Shown here one piece after another: positions 17,080 to 26,464 of a DNA stretch of 64,000 nucleotides. Position 1 is the first letter of the stretch. Every line of letters begins with the position of its first letter. Both the position numbers and the translations under genes were made by a program. Origin of the DNA: Neisseriales bacterium (lineage in GTDB: Bacteria > Pseudomonadota > Gammaproteobacteria > Burkholderiales > UBA11063); contig SSGX01000015.1 of the NCBI GenBank assembly GCA_008017155.1, forward strand, positions 56,269-120,268, given 5' to 3'. Under the pieces are notes generated by a model. It did not search any database, was not told the origin of the DNA, and was given only the letters and a program-made list of their open reading frames with translations.

Positions 17080-17739
17080 CTAGTTAATAAAATGAATCAG
17101 TTCATTAATTGATTTTCTAGTCTTAGGTCGCGCTGGTGGGTTCAAACGATAACCCAGACAACAAAAAACAGCAACATCAAGATTAGCGTTTAAGATGTTA
17201 TGCCTTTTTAATATCTCTGTAACTGAATCTTTAACAAAACCCTCTACTGGGCAAGAGTCAATTTCAATTAATGCAGCGGCAGTCATCAGATTGCCCAAAG
17301 CTATATACGCCTGCTTGGCTGCCCAGTCTGAAAGATAACGCTCGTCCTCATTAATTCGCAGTTCTTTATGTTGGTGTGCATCTATTAAACCACGTCTAAA
17401 TTCAAGCATCTCTGGCGGGGTATCCTGAACATCAACTAAGATATGGTCAAAATATTCATCATCAATGGTAACATCTTTTTTTGTCGCAAACATTACTATT
17501 TGACTAGCGCTAAAAAGCTGCTTTTGGGCTCCCCATATATGTGGATGAAGTTCTTTCAGAATATCCTGATTTGCAATCACAAAGACCTCAAATGGTTGTA
17601 GCCCAAATGAAGATGGTGATAAACTAACAGTTTTTAACAGAAACTCTACGTCTTCCTGAGTAATTTTCTTTGTAGAGTCAAACTCTTTACAAGCATGTCT
17701 CCAATTATAAGCATCAAGTATCAATTTTTTATCTATCAT
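17080..17739 (-). CDS. NfsB-like nitroreductase family NAD(P)H oxidoreductase
   Basis: FMN-dependent flavoprotein of 219 residues. YNWRHACKEFDSTKKITQED and LSPSSFGLQPFEVFVIANQD give the FMN-binding Arg and the SPSSxxxQP motif of the NfsB/NTR group; DSCPVEGF and CCLGYRLNPPARPKTRKS near the C-terminus also match. Such enzymes reduce nitroaromatics, quinones or dihydropteridines; the native substrate is unknown. It lies 31 bases after the acyltransferase gene. Confidence 0.88.
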   Translation of the reverse strand: MIDKKLILDAYNWRHACKEFDSTKKITQEDVEFLLKTVSLSPSSFGLQPFEVFVIANQDILKELHPHIWGAQKQLFSASQIVMFATKKDVTIDDEYFDHILVDVQDTPPEMLEFRRGLIDAHQHKELRINEDERYLSDWAAKQAYIALGNLMTAAALIEIDSCPVEGFVKDSVTEILKRHNILNANLDVAVFCCLGYRLNPPARPKTRKSINELIHFIN

Positions 17740-17770
17740 ATATTTTTTCCGAATCTTAAAGTCATTCGTT

Positions 17771-18532
17771 TTAATTAGCTTTTAGGTCACTATGGTAAAA
17801 ATCATTGATTTTTGCATACATATACTGCGAAAGGCTTTCCCGATCAGGAAAATCAGTAGCATTAACAGGCTCAAGAACATCAATTTTAATAACCAAGTCA
17901 TCAAGACGCAAGGTATTCATCACTGTTTCCATCCACCCCTTACCAGCAAAGGTAACTTCGGTAGCAAGCCCACCTTTAGCATGACGATAACGCAATACAG
18001 CAGGAACCACGCGGCTTTTAGCAATCATTGCCGCTTCAAAGATTGAAGCATGAAATGGCAGAATTTGCGTCCCATCACTAGTTGTCCCTTCTGGAAATAA
18101 GCCCATCCCCCAACCATCAGCAAGGACTGCAGCAATCTTTTTATTTGCAGTAACTAACTCGCGCTTATTTTTGCGATTGATAAAAACCGTACCACCCGAT
18201 TTGATTACATTACGGATTAGCCCCCATTTTAACATTTCAACTTTGCCAACATAGTTTACGCAGTGAACACTAGACATAACTAGTGTATCAAGCCATGAAA
18301 TATGATTTTGCGCAAACATGGTATTTGGCTGAATATAATTTTTGCCAAGCGTAGTACTAATTTCAAGCTTTGCACCAACTGCCCAGACCATATACCTTGC
18401 CCAATGCTTATGGATCCATTTACGCCAGAAGGCATGAGAAACAATTGGATACAATATAAACGATAATGATATAACATATATCATTCCCCAAATGACCGCA
18501 GCAAACCTGAGCCAGGTTCTAATTTCACGCAT
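17771..18532 (-). CDS. 1-acyl-sn-glycerol-3-phosphate acyltransferase family protein
   Basis: PlsC-type membrane acyltransferase of 253 residues, making phosphatidic acid or acylating a related acceptor. The N-terminal hydrophobic segment spans about residues 8-34. AQNHISWLDTLVMSSV carries the catalytic HX4D (about residues 76-81), and GLFPEGTTSDGTQIL carries the FPEGTTS acceptor motif (about 145). INRKNKR is the intermediate basic block. It is the first gene of the run leading to the S33 hydrolase. Whether it is the main PlsC or an auxiliary paralogue cannot be told. Confidence 0.87.
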   Translation of the reverse strand: MREIRTWLRFAAVIWGMIYVISLSFILYPIVSHAFWRKWIHKHWARYMVWAVGAKLEISTTLGKNYIQPNTMFAQNHISWLDTLVMSSVHCVNYVGKVEMLKWGLIRNVIKSGGTVFINRKNKRELVTANKKIAAVLADGWGMGLFPEGTTSDGTQILPFHASIFEAAMIAKSRVVPAVLRYRHAKGGLATEVTFAGKGWMETVMNTLRLDDLVIKIDVLEPVNATDFPDRESLSQYMYAKINDFYHSDLKAN

Positions 18533-18691
18533 ATAAATAACACCAAACTAAAATTTAACAAGAAATAACTATGCCACATGGCATAATAAAATTATACTCA
18601 ACTAGATTATTGGCTTCAATAATAACTAAAGAATTATCCAAATATATAATTTAAGTATAGAACCGATTGTAACAAAAAATTGATAATTAAG

Positions 18692-19447
18692 TTAATGTTT
18701 AGTTATCAATTTATTTAAAAGCTTGCCTGAATCCGCATCTGCATTTTTAATTTCATCGCTTCTTCTAACAACATAAAAAATATCATTAAGTGCTGCATTC
18801 ACATCCATAAGATCTAAATGCTCAATAGCATTAGCAATCTGCTCGTCTACATCAGCTTCATTGTCTTCGCTCTCCCACATAGCTTTTAGATCTTCCAATA
18901 GCTCTTTATAATCGACTTTAAATGCCTCATCAACTTTATCGACCTGGGCTATTTCCTTATCGAGTGCAAATAATGCAATACATAGGGTAAATAACGCTGG
19001 AAAAAACTTCTCATCTAGAAGTTTATCATCCGGAATTACTTCTGAAACATCCAAACCAATTACAACAAATCCAGCCAAATAACCATATAACCATTTGATT
19101 AAATTAATTCTATGATTAGCATCAAATAACAGTGGATCAAAGAAAGCTGGTTTATTTATATCAATTAACGGTTTAATCGGCTTATTCTGTTCGTATAAAG
19201 AATCTGCCATTAATGAATATAGTTCGACTAAATTATCAACTGTCTTGCTAAATACCACTTCATCCTTAATCTTATCTTCGTCAACAATCAGATAATCAGG
19301 GATAAGTAAATCTTCCTCGCTATCACTTGGTGCAGAAAGATAAGCACAAAACCACCCATGCAGAAAATGAATATCATAACCAGCATAACAATAGGTTTTT
19401 AATTCAGTATCTAATTTTGCGTAATCAACATTTTTTGTTGGTTTCAT
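18692..19447 (-). CDS. UPF0149 (YecA/YgfB-like) family protein
   Basis: 251 residues, acidic. The N-terminal IHFLHGWFCAYLSAPSDSEE corresponds to the HGfltal motif of UPF0149 proteins and LIKWLYGYLAGFVVIGLD to the family's W-x-GF-x-G region. The rest is helical and rich in Glu and Asp. The short SEC-C zinc-binding C-terminus present in some YecA proteins is absent. Function in the family is poorly known. It is flanked by a 159-base gap and by a serine hydrolase gene 44 bases upstream. Confidence 0.7.
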   Translation of the reverse strand: MKPTKNVDYAKLDTELKTYCYAGYDIHFLHGWFCAYLSAPSDSEEDLLIPDYLIVDEDKIKDEVVFSKTVDNLVELYSLMADSLYEQNKPIKPLIDINKPAFFDPLLFDANHRINLIKWLYGYLAGFVVIGLDVSEVIPDDKLLDEKFFPALFTLCIALFALDKEIAQVDKVDEAFKVDYKELLEDLKAMWESEDNEADVDEQIANAIEHLDLMDVNAALNDIFYVVRRSDEIKNADADSGKLLNKLITKH

Positions 19448-19491
19448 ATAACTCCTAATATAATATTAACTAAGTTTAAAATAGTTTATTT

Positions 19492-20700
19492 CTAGTTACA
19501 GTTTGATTCAAGATATGCCATTATATCAATGCCTAATAAACTATAGGCTGTGTTATAACTCTCACTTACACCACCTCCAGCATTTGCCGTGTAAACAACC
19601 ATATTCTTATTTTGAGGATTGTAATAGTAAGTAAATTTAAACCCTAATGTCTCTCCAGTATAAGTATAAAACTGCTGACTTTCGATATAGGCTGCAAAAA
19701 CTCCTAAACCAAAACCTAATGGATTACTTTCCGATAAAAACCCAACCGCTTGTCCAGTTTTTAAAGATACTAGAGACTCCAGCTGCTGAAGTTGTTCTTG
19801 ATTGAGTAGTTTACCCGGATTATAGAGATTATAAACATAAGTATTGACATCATTTATATTGGATATAACCCCGCCAGCAGAGTTCATTGGTGATAAAGTC
19901 CAGAATCTAACGTTATCAATGACTGATTCTCGAGTAAAATATCCTGAAACTAAGTCTTCTGGATTGACTACTAACTCTGGTAAATAATCCGGAAAATAGG
20001 TATGCTCTAAACCTAATGGCAGAATGATTCTATTCTCAACCTCTTGATAGACAGATCTGCTAGTTATACTCTCAATAAGCATACCCATAAGTGTATAGTT
20101 AGTATTTGAGTAATCATAATTCTCTCCGGGTGCAAATAATACTGACTTATTTGCTTGACTAAGAGCGAAGAATTCAAGATCATGATATGCGTAAGGCATA
20201 TCGTATACATATGTCTGCATGAAAGATTGATCCGTAGTATAGCTAGGTATACCACTGACCATGTGCATTAACTGTCTCGTAGTAATACTCTGCCAGCTAG
20301 TTGGTATATTAGTTAGCCATTGACCGATTGGCTGATCCAGATTATAACTATAAGTTGATTCAGCTGCAAGCTGTAATAAAACCACAGAAATAAAGGATTT
20401 GGTAATGCTACCTATTTGAAAAATACTACTCTCAGTTATCTTCCTTGGATCATCATAAGACATTGTACCATTGTAAACATAAACAGGTGGTTTGCCGCCA
20501 CATTGAGCTAGAATTGGTAATGCAGAAACATGTGTACCAGCCGAATATGTATTTAAAAAACTTTGGCTGATCCCTTTAAGCTTAGTTTGCACCTGAGTAT
20601 TTGGATCAGCAGTAGAACTATTACCCGATGAACAAGATACTGTTATTAAACCAAGAATTGGCAGAACTAATAATAGAATATTTTTAATAAATAATACCAT
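19492..20700 (-). CDS. Beta-lactamase-fold serine hydrolase lipoprotein (class C / DD-peptidase-like)
   Basis: 402 residues with a lipoprotein signal (LLLVLPILGLITVSCSSGNS, Cys at 23). Catalytic motifs of the class C beta-lactamase/D-alanyl-D-alanine carboxypeptidase family are present: IGSITKSFISVVLLQLA (SxxK, about residues 98-101), APGENYDYSNTNYTLMG (YxN, about 196-198) and YTYTGETLGFKFTYYY, where TGE occupies the usual HTG/KTG place. It probably acts in the periplasm on peptidoglycan-like or ester substrates. It is not recognisably an antibiotic-resistance enzyme. Confidence 0.83.
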   Translation of the reverse strand: MVLFIKNILLLVLPILGLITVSCSSGNSSTADPNTQVQTKLKGISQSFLNTYSAGTHVSALPILAQCGGKPPVYVYNGTMSYDDPRKITESSIFQIGSITKSFISVVLLQLAAESTYSYNLDQPIGQWLTNIPTSWQSITTRQLMHMVSGIPSYTTDQSFMQTYVYDMPYAYHDLEFFALSQANKSVLFAPGENYDYSNTNYTLMGMLIESITSRSVYQEVENRIILPLGLEHTYFPDYLPELVVNPEDLVSGYFTRESVIDNVRFWTLSPMNSAGGVISNINDVNTYVYNLYNPGKLLNQEQLQQLESLVSLKTGQAVGFLSESNPLGFGLGVFAAYIESQQFYTYTGETLGFKFTYYYNPQNKNMVVYTANAGGGVSESYNTAYSLLGIDIMAYLESNCN

Positions 20701-20752
20701 AAAAGAAGAAAATAGAAACTGATTTTAACATGTAAGCCACACAAAATAATAG

Positions 20753-21925
20753 CTATTTATTCTTTGCCGCTATCAAACTGACACTCATAATAATACTCGT
20801 GAAAATAACCATTAGAAAAATCACTCCACCATCAAAGCCAGAATATTTTAAACTATCAGGAATTTGAAAAAATAGCAATACGGTAATTAACCCACGAGGT
20901 GCTATAAAAGTAGCAGTTTTGATATTTTTAACTCTAAAAATAAAAAAGCTCATATAACGAACAGCATAAATAATTACCAGCATCCCCGCAACAATTGAAA
21001 GTGCTTTTAAACTAAATAGCAGCTCGAGATTGATAGAAAACCCAAATAAAATAAAGAAAAACGTCCGGATTATGAAAGCAAATTCACCAGTAAGATTTTG
21101 CATATCTGCAAGTTCGTTTTGCATATCTCTTTTTCTGAAAAGATGGCGATATTTAGTTTTACTAAATATAAGTGACATATTATTTAGCATTAGCCCAAAA
21201 ACTAGGATAAGAATGAGTGCCGACATATGGAAATGCTTGGCTAATCCGTAGATAAATATCAAAATTGCGAGAATAAAAACATGTTGATGATCACGCTTAC
21301 TGTGATTTAGTATTAATGCCAGCGGTATTGAGATAATTGCCGATAAAATAAGAATCCCGACAAATGATAATGAGAATTTACCAAAACTTAACCAATTACC
21401 CGGTTCAACATTAGTAAAGAAATTAAACACCAAAATCCCGACGATATCAGAAAATATTGATTCAAAAACTAGAAATTCTTTTAACTCAGGTGAAAGCCCA
21501 CTAATGCTAGGAATCACTATTGCACTACTAATAATAGCAATCGGAGCCGCATATATCATTGCACTTCGATAACTGATTGGATAGATATAATGAATAAATA
21601 CCCCAACTACTATACTAATCAGTAAAATTGATAAGGTTGCACTTATTAGCGCAACTAATACTTTCTGATAATTATGTCCTGCAATTTTGAGATCAAGAAC
21701 AGCTTCTAGAACAATCGTTATAAGCCCAAGAGTGCCAAATAATGCTAGAGCATTAGCACTTGGAGGATGATAAATACCTGCAATTTCAGCAATAAATTTA
21801 AGTAAAACTCCTGTTGCAATCAATAGGATAACCGAAGGAATCTGAAATTTCTCAAGTAGATAATTATAAAAAAATGAACAAATCACTAATAAACTTAAAC
21901 TCATCAATATCGTATCTAAACTCAT
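20753..21925 (-). CDS. Cation:proton antiporter
   Basis: Integral membrane protein of 390 residues with about 12 hydrophobic segments. FQIPSVILLIATGVLLKFIA in the second helix and LVFESIFSDIVGILVFNFFT (about residues 150-169), with an Asp in the position used for ion exchange, match CPA-type sodium/proton antiporters. FIAPRGLITVLLFFQIPDSL is the conserved APRG segment near the C-terminus. There is no TrkA-type cytoplasmic domain. Role is pH and sodium homeostasis by family inference. It precedes the serine hydrolase gene on the same strand (52-base gap). Confidence 0.85.
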   Translation of the reverse strand: MSLDTILMSLSLLVICSFFYNYLLEKFQIPSVILLIATGVLLKFIAEIAGIYHPPSANALALFGTLGLITIVLEAVLDLKIAGHNYQKVLVALISATLSILLISIVVGVFIHYIYPISYRSAMIYAAPIAIISSAIVIPSISGLSPELKEFLVFESIFSDIVGILVFNFFTNVEPGNWLSFGKFSLSFVGILILSAIISIPLALILNHSKRDHQHVFILAILIFIYGLAKHFHMSALILILVFGLMLNNMSLIFSKTKYRHLFRKRDMQNELADMQNLTGEFAFIIRTFFFILFGFSINLELLFSLKALSIVAGMLVIIYAVRYMSFFIFRVKNIKTATFIAPRGLITVLLFFQIPDSLKYSGFDGGVIFLMVIFTSIIMSVSLIAAKNK

Positions 21926-22023
21926 CTACCAATTAACTTTCTAAAAGCATAAAAACTTATCGTCTATTTCTAAATCTAACCACCTAGGTAGCAACACTAT
22001 CCTATCTACTTTGCAACAAAAAA

Positions 22024-22039
22024 CCCGCAATTTTGCGGG
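22024..22039 (-). terminator. Rho-independent terminator after ssb
   Basis: CCCGCAA/TTGCGGG with a two-base loop, followed on the minus strand by six T. It begins 21 bases after the ssb stop codon. Confidence 0.88.
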
Positions 22040-22060
22040 ATTTCATCATTAAGAAAAAGA

Positions 22061-22510
22061 TTAAAATGGAATGTCATCTGATTTTAATGATGGACCTGGT
22101 GCATTAAAACCCTGCGATTTTTCTTGTGCGCCCGGCGCATTAAATCCTGCTGGCTCAGCTGGTGCAGAATCATAATTATTATCCATGCCAGCATCATCAC
22201 CACGTTCATTAGATAAAAACTCTACGTTATTAGCATATACCCTAAGCGTCGCCACAGCATTACCTTCTTTATTAATATAAGCACTGGCAGCAGGAGTACC
22301 TTCAATCAGTAACTTCTTGCCTTTTCGAACATAAGTTTGTACTAATTCGGCGGTTTTCCCATTACAGCTAATTTCAAGCCAGTCAGTTTTTTGGTTTGCT
22401 TTTGAGCCAGTATTAACCGCGAGTGAGAAAGTTACAAACATTGCACCACTAGCATCATATCTTGACTCTGGATCACGACCAACATTTCCGGTTACGATTA
22501 TTTTTTTCAT
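22061..22510 (-). CDS. ssb: Single-stranded DNA-binding protein
   Basis: 149 residues with one OB-fold (about residues 1-103: KIIVTGNVGRDPESRYDASG, DWLEISCNGKTAELVQTYVR, KGKKLLIEGTP) and a flexible Gly/Pro/Asn linker. The linker contains a duplicated GFNAPG. The C-terminus SDDIPF is the acidic tip that recruits replication and repair partners. It lies 33 bases after crcB. A strong terminator follows. Confidence 0.96.
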   Translation of the reverse strand: MKKIIVTGNVGRDPESRYDASGAMFVTFSLAVNTGSKANQKTDWLEISCNGKTAELVQTYVRKGKKLLIEGTPAASAYINKEGNAVATLRVYANNVEFLSNERGDDAGMDNNYDSAPAEPAGFNAPGAQEKSQGFNAPGPSLKSDDIPF

Positions 22511-22543
22511 GATAATTCCTTACAATTTGTATTAAAAAACAAT

Positions 22544-22924
22544 TCAAATTAATTTTTGAGCACTGATATAACCAGCCCATGCTAACAATACTCCACCAAT
22601 AGTACTAACTAAAACATTGGTAAAAGCGTAAGCTATTTTACCATCTTGAAAAAGTCTTAATGTTTCTATTGAAAAAGATGAAAAAGTAGTATAACCACCA
22701 AGTATTCCAACTAACATAAAGGCAATCAAATAAGGTGCAAGGTTGGTATAGCGCTGAGTTATCAGTACAAATAAAAACCCCATAATAAATGAACCACTAA
22801 GATTAATTACTAATGTGCCATAAGGGAAATTACGCCCAGTAACGCTATATACTAAACTTCCCAAGACAAACCTGAGGACACCGCCAATTCCGGCACCAAA
22901 GAATACTAACATAATTTCACGCAT
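22544..22924 (-). CDS. crcB: Fluoride ion channel CrcB/FluC
   Basis: Small dimeric inner-membrane fluoride exporter, 126 residues, four hydrophobic segments. GAGIGGVLRFVLGSLV, TGRNFPYGTLVINLSGSFIM and GGYTTFSSFSIETLRLFQDG hold the conserved Asn and the Phe box. The gene sits between an ABC transporter gene and ssb. I looked for a fluoride riboswitch in the 68-base upstream gap and saw none. Confidence 0.95.
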   Translation of the reverse strand: MREIMLVFFGAGIGGVLRFVLGSLVYSVTGRNFPYGTLVINLSGSFIMGFLFVLITQRYTNLAPYLIAFMLVGILGGYTTFSSFSIETLRLFQDGKIAYAFTNVLVSTIGGVLLAWAGYISAQKLI

Positions 22925-22992
22925 AAGACAATAATTCCTATAAAAATATTACATTTAATGGCATTATTTTACCTTATTTACTCCTTGTGCCC

Positions 22993-24678
22993 CTATAGAT
23001 TAATTACCTGATTATGAAATTGCGTAAGGCTACTTTTATGTCCAATGCTTATTATTAAGGAATTAGGCAATGCCTTATTTAAAAATAGATAAAGTTCTGC
23101 CTCGCTTCTTTCATCTAAAGAAGAGGTTACTTCATCAAGATAAATTATGTCTGGGCGATTAATTATTATTCTTGCAAAAATAAGCTTTTGCTGTTCACCA
23201 AGTGATAAAAGATTTCCCCAATCATGAATCAGATAGAGTTGTGGAACTAGACTTGCAAGCTTACATTGAATTAAAATCTCACTGACTTCATTATCACTTG
23301 GCAAATTATGTGCCTTTGGGTAGCATATTGCTTCTTTAAGGTTCACCTTAGGCAGATATGGTTTTTGACTGATAAAAAGACTCTTCAATCCGGGTTTATA
23401 ATAAATATTACCACTGGCATATGGCCATAGACGATTAAGAGTTCTTAATAAGGTTGACTTCCCAATTCCCGGATTCCCCTGAATCAATACTCTATCTCCT
23501 CTATCTGCTTGCATAAAAAAGCTTGCAATAAGAATACGCTTATCCGGGGTCTCAATCTGTAAATCAGTTATTTTCAGGTAATAGTCTTGATTATGGTTAA
23601 TTCGAACCATCTGAGTAGCATTAATTTCAGCTATCATTTTATTAAAGCCATGCAGCCGACTCATTATTGAACGTAAATTGGCAATATCAGAATAAATATA
23701 AATGAAATATGCAATAGAGTATTCAACCCGCATAAAAGCCGAATTAATCTGCATCATATCACCAAGAGTAATCTGCTTACTAAAGTAACGTCCAGCAGAA
23801 ATAATAGTTGGCATAATAGTTGATAATTGCCCATAGCCATAATTAAACAGGTTTATTTTTAAATTACGCCTTACACTTGCCATAAAATTATCAACAATAT
23901 TATCAAAGTCGCGAGTAACAACCCTATGTTCAACTTCTTCACCACTATATGAAGCCACCTGTTCGGCGTATTCACGAACTCGCACTAGGTTATAACGAAA
24001 ATCGGCTTCATACTTCTGCTGTTGATAATTTAGTTTAATCAGCGGATTACCAATTTTGAAAGTAATATAGGTACCAATAATGGCATAGAGAATTGCCATC
24101 CAAACCATATATCCCGGAATATAAAACTGATGATTAAATAAGGTAAATTTGAAACTTCCGGAAAACTTCCAAAGTATAACCACAAAAGAGCCTAGAGTAA
24201 GACAGGAATGAAAAAAATCGATAAATAAACGCAAAGTTAGCTGGATAAATTGGTGAATATCTTCACTAATCCGTTGATCCGGATTATCCTGTGACTCGGA
24301 AACAAAACGCCCATGATAGTAGGCTTTACTTTGAAACCACTGCTGTAGATAATGATTAGTCAACCATTTACGCCAGTTAATCTCAAGTATTGAACTAAAG
24401 TAATAGCCAATAATCATGACAAAAACATAGAGGCTCATGATAAATGAGCCTTTTACTAGGGCATGGAGAAACCCTACCTTGTCATAGTTCTGTATTGTAT
24501 TATAAAATAGTCCATTCCATTCATTAAGCCAAACCGACATATATACTGAAAAGACACTATTAGCAAGAATCAGAAATAACCAGAATAAACCCTTATTTTT
24601 TTCAGAGCTTTGCCAGTAAGGCTTTACCAATGACCAAACTTCCTTAATCCAAGCCAAACGTTTAACTAAATGGCGCAT
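22993..24678 (-). CDS. ABC transporter, fused permease and ATPase (SbmA/BacA-YddA type)
   Basis: 561 residues. The N-terminal membrane domain (about residues 1-340, six hydrophobic segments) has LEINWRKWLTNHYLQQWFQS and DNPDQRISEDIHQF, the signature of the ABC_membrane_2/SbmA-BacA group. The C-terminal ATPase has Walker A GNPGIGKSTLLRTLNRLWP, signature LSLGEQQKLIFARII and Walker B PDIIYLDEVTSSLDE. Relatives move peptides, cobalamin or very-long-chain acyl compounds; direction and substrate are not evident here. Upstream is an unrelated Sel1 protein gene. Confidence 0.87.
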   Translation of the reverse strand: MRHLVKRLAWIKEVWSLVKPYWQSSEKNKGLFWLFLILANSVFSVYMSVWLNEWNGLFYNTIQNYDKVGFLHALVKGSFIMSLYVFVMIIGYYFSSILEINWRKWLTNHYLQQWFQSKAYYHGRFVSESQDNPDQRISEDIHQFIQLTLRLFIDFFHSCLTLGSFVVILWKFSGSFKFTLFNHQFYIPGYMVWMAILYAIIGTYITFKIGNPLIKLNYQQQKYEADFRYNLVRVREYAEQVASYSGEEVEHRVVTRDFDNIVDNFMASVRRNLKINLFNYGYGQLSTIMPTIISAGRYFSKQITLGDMMQINSAFMRVEYSIAYFIYIYSDIANLRSIMSRLHGFNKMIAEINATQMVRINHNQDYYLKITDLQIETPDKRILIASFFMQADRGDRVLIQGNPGIGKSTLLRTLNRLWPYASGNIYYKPGLKSLFISQKPYLPKVNLKEAICYPKAHNLPSDNEVSEILIQCKLASLVPQLYLIHDWGNLLSLGEQQKLIFARIIINRPDIIYLDEVTSSLDERSEAELYLFLNKALPNSLIISIGHKSSLTQFHNQVINL

Positions 24679-24752
24679 ATAATAACTTTACTGAATAAAT
24701 AATAGCATAATAACCCGTGATTAAATTATAAAAGTCAAATAATACCAAGCAA

Positions 24753-25190
24753 CTATCGCACTCCTGCTAAACTATACTTAAATGCATTTTTTGAATTTTG
24801 AGCTTCTGTAGAAATAAAGGCAGAACTTCCAAATTGATTGGGGTTTGATTTACTTCCCCAATATGCTTCTTTAATATGATCACAGCGAGGATTTCCATAA
24901 TGACAATAATCGGTATAAATCCCCCTCAATTCATACATTGCAGTTTTATTCCCAAACTTAGCTGATTTTTCATACCATGAAATAGCAATATCGGTATTTC
25001 TATTTAATCCCCGCCCATATTTATACATACTTCCAAGAATCAAAGCAGTTTCACCAGATAAATCACTATCCACATTTTGTCGACAGACATCGAATGCAGA
25101 TTCAAAATTAAAAGAAAAATATAGTTCACTACATTCAGAAGCAAATACATTACCAATGGACAAGCCCAATAAAACTAGTAAAACTTTCAT
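24753..25190 (-). CDS. Secreted Sel1-like repeat protein
   Basis: 145 residues from ATG 25190, chosen because it starts a signal peptide (MKVLLVLLGLSIGNVFASE) after AAGAG. An upstream in-frame ATG at 25226 lacks a ribosome binding site and would bury the signal. One complete Sel1 repeat is visible (ALILGSMYKYGRGLNRNTD with AISWYEKSAKFGNKTAMYEL) and part of another. Four or more cysteines suggest periplasmic disulfides. Sel1 proteins mediate protein-protein contacts; the partner is unknown. Confidence 0.7.
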   Translation of the reverse strand: MKVLLVLLGLSIGNVFASECSELYFSFNFESAFDVCRQNVDSDLSGETALILGSMYKYGRGLNRNTDIAISWYEKSAKFGNKTAMYELRGIYTDYCHYGNPRCDHIKEAYWGSKSNPNQFGSSAFISTEAQNSKNAFKYSLAGVR

Positions 25191-25409
25191 CAATAACTCT
25201 TTCTTAAAACTAGTATTAATACTCACTAATCACTTAAAATAGACTTAAAGTGTACTAGATTACTCAGAGTAAATTTGTCCCCTAGAGAGACAATTTATTA
25301 TGGGCAACAGATAAAGAAATAAGTATACATTAGATAGGTTTTATTTACGTAAAACTATCTTTCATATTTTTACCTGTTTACAGTTGTAGAAGCATTTAAA
25401 TTTCAATTT

Positions 25410-25928
25410 CTATAAATTGTGGCGTTCAAAAACACGAAAGATTAGAAGATAAAGAAAAGCTACAGCTAAAGATAGGATACATAACCAAAATGGATCTGAT
25501 ACGCCAATTTTAGTAACAACAAGATTCTTGCTGTAAGAAGAGAAGACTGGATAACATACGGCAAATAGGAGGCTACCCACCATTATTCCCAATGCGCCAA
25601 AAATACCATCAACTTTTCCTGTACCAATAGCACCACTACATGTGCCAGGACAGTAACCCAACATTCCCCAGCCAAACCCAAAAACTAATCCACCAAGAAT
25701 AGCATTAAGCCAGTTGAAGGCAGAAAAAGATACATCAATAACTCCAAGTAAACGAAGCGCAGTCAATGATAATAATGAAGTTAACTGTGCTCCCATATAA
25801 AATTTTAGTAAAGCCATACGTTTAAATATCATTGAGCCAACCTGCTCATCGTATTTAAGCATTTTTGCTAGGTATAGGCAAATACCAACTAAAATCCCCA
25901 CCCCTAAACCTGCAACAGCCTGAATCAT
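25410..25928 (-). CDS. YeeE/YedE-type permease, C-terminal half (DUF6691-like)
   Basis: 172 residues, about four hydrophobic segments. VFGFGWGMLGYCPGTCSGAI carries the GyCPGT motif with the conserved Cys of the YeeE/YedE sulfur transport superfamily. It directly follows a second half-size protein with no gap (stop and start adjacent). Together they probably form one permease for thiosulfate or a related sulfur compound, by family inference. There is no rhodanese or TusA gene nearby. Confidence 0.82.
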   Translation of the reverse strand: MIQAVAGLGVGILVGICLYLAKMLKYDEQVGSMIFKRMALLKFYMGAQLTSLLSLTALRLLGVIDVSFSAFNWLNAILGGLVFGFGWGMLGYCPGTCSGAIGTGKVDGIFGALGIMVGSLLFAVCYPVFSSYSKNLVVTKIGVSDPFWLCILSLAVAFLYLLIFRVFERHNL

Positions 25929-26462
25929 TCATTTCACCTTATGATAGATAAACCAGTTAGCGAGTATACCACCCAAATAAAAAGCAATAAAAGTAACAAT
26001 CCCAGCAGCATCAAATTTAGCAAAAACCGAAATTCCATAGAGAATACTGCAACCGGATGCAATCATTGCTCCAATACTCATGATAAAACCACCGATAAAT
26101 GCTATGGTAAATCTTAGTAGTCTTTTATTACCAAATCGTTGTTTAAATAACTCTGGGACTTCAGTACTTATTTTAAATTTTCCTGTAAATAGAGAAGCGA
26201 GAAATGCTCCAACTAATATTCCGATGATAAAAAATGTCTGAAAGCCGAATAAATTATGATAGGAATTGGCTCCATGATTGGCTGTAAAAAAGGCCATTTT
26301 ATTTAACTTATCAAATCCAAGAATATGAATACTTCCTGAAGTAAGCATAGGGTAAACACTCACAGGAGCAAAATAATTATTCCAGATTGCAGCACTGAAG
26401 GTTAGAAGTAATCCAACTACTCCCCCCATAAAATATGCTAGTTTACCTGAAGCCATTTCCAT
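25929..26462 (-). CDS. YeeE/YedE-type permease, N-terminal half
   Basis: 177 residues with about five hydrophobic segments. FIGGFIMSIGAMIASGCSIL is the conserved GG-x-GA-x-x-A-x-GC motif with the functional Cys of YeeE/TsuA-like transporters. It is paired with the adjacent smaller permease half and lies two bases after the GH20 gene ends, suggesting one transcript. Substrate is inferred from the superfamily (thiosulfate or sulfur species). Confidence 0.83.
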   Translation of the reverse strand: MEMASGKLAYFMGGVVGLLLTFSAAIWNNYFAPVSVYPMLTSGSIHILGFDKLNKMAFFTANHGANSYHNLFGFQTFFIIGILVGAFLASLFTGKFKISTEVPELFKQRFGNKRLLRFTIAFIGGFIMSIGAMIASGCSILYGISVFAKFDAAGIVTFIAFYLGGILANWFIYHKVK

Positions 26463-26464
26463 CC

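Noticed and set aside
22925..22992. Fluoride riboswitch upstream of crcB
   Set aside because: The gap is only 68 bases and I could not find the crcB-motif conserved blocks.
25332..25360. Hairpin AGATAG...CTATCT after the YeeE genes considered as a terminator
   Set aside because: The stem has a bulge and is AT-rich, and the minus-strand tail is TAATG rather than a T-run.
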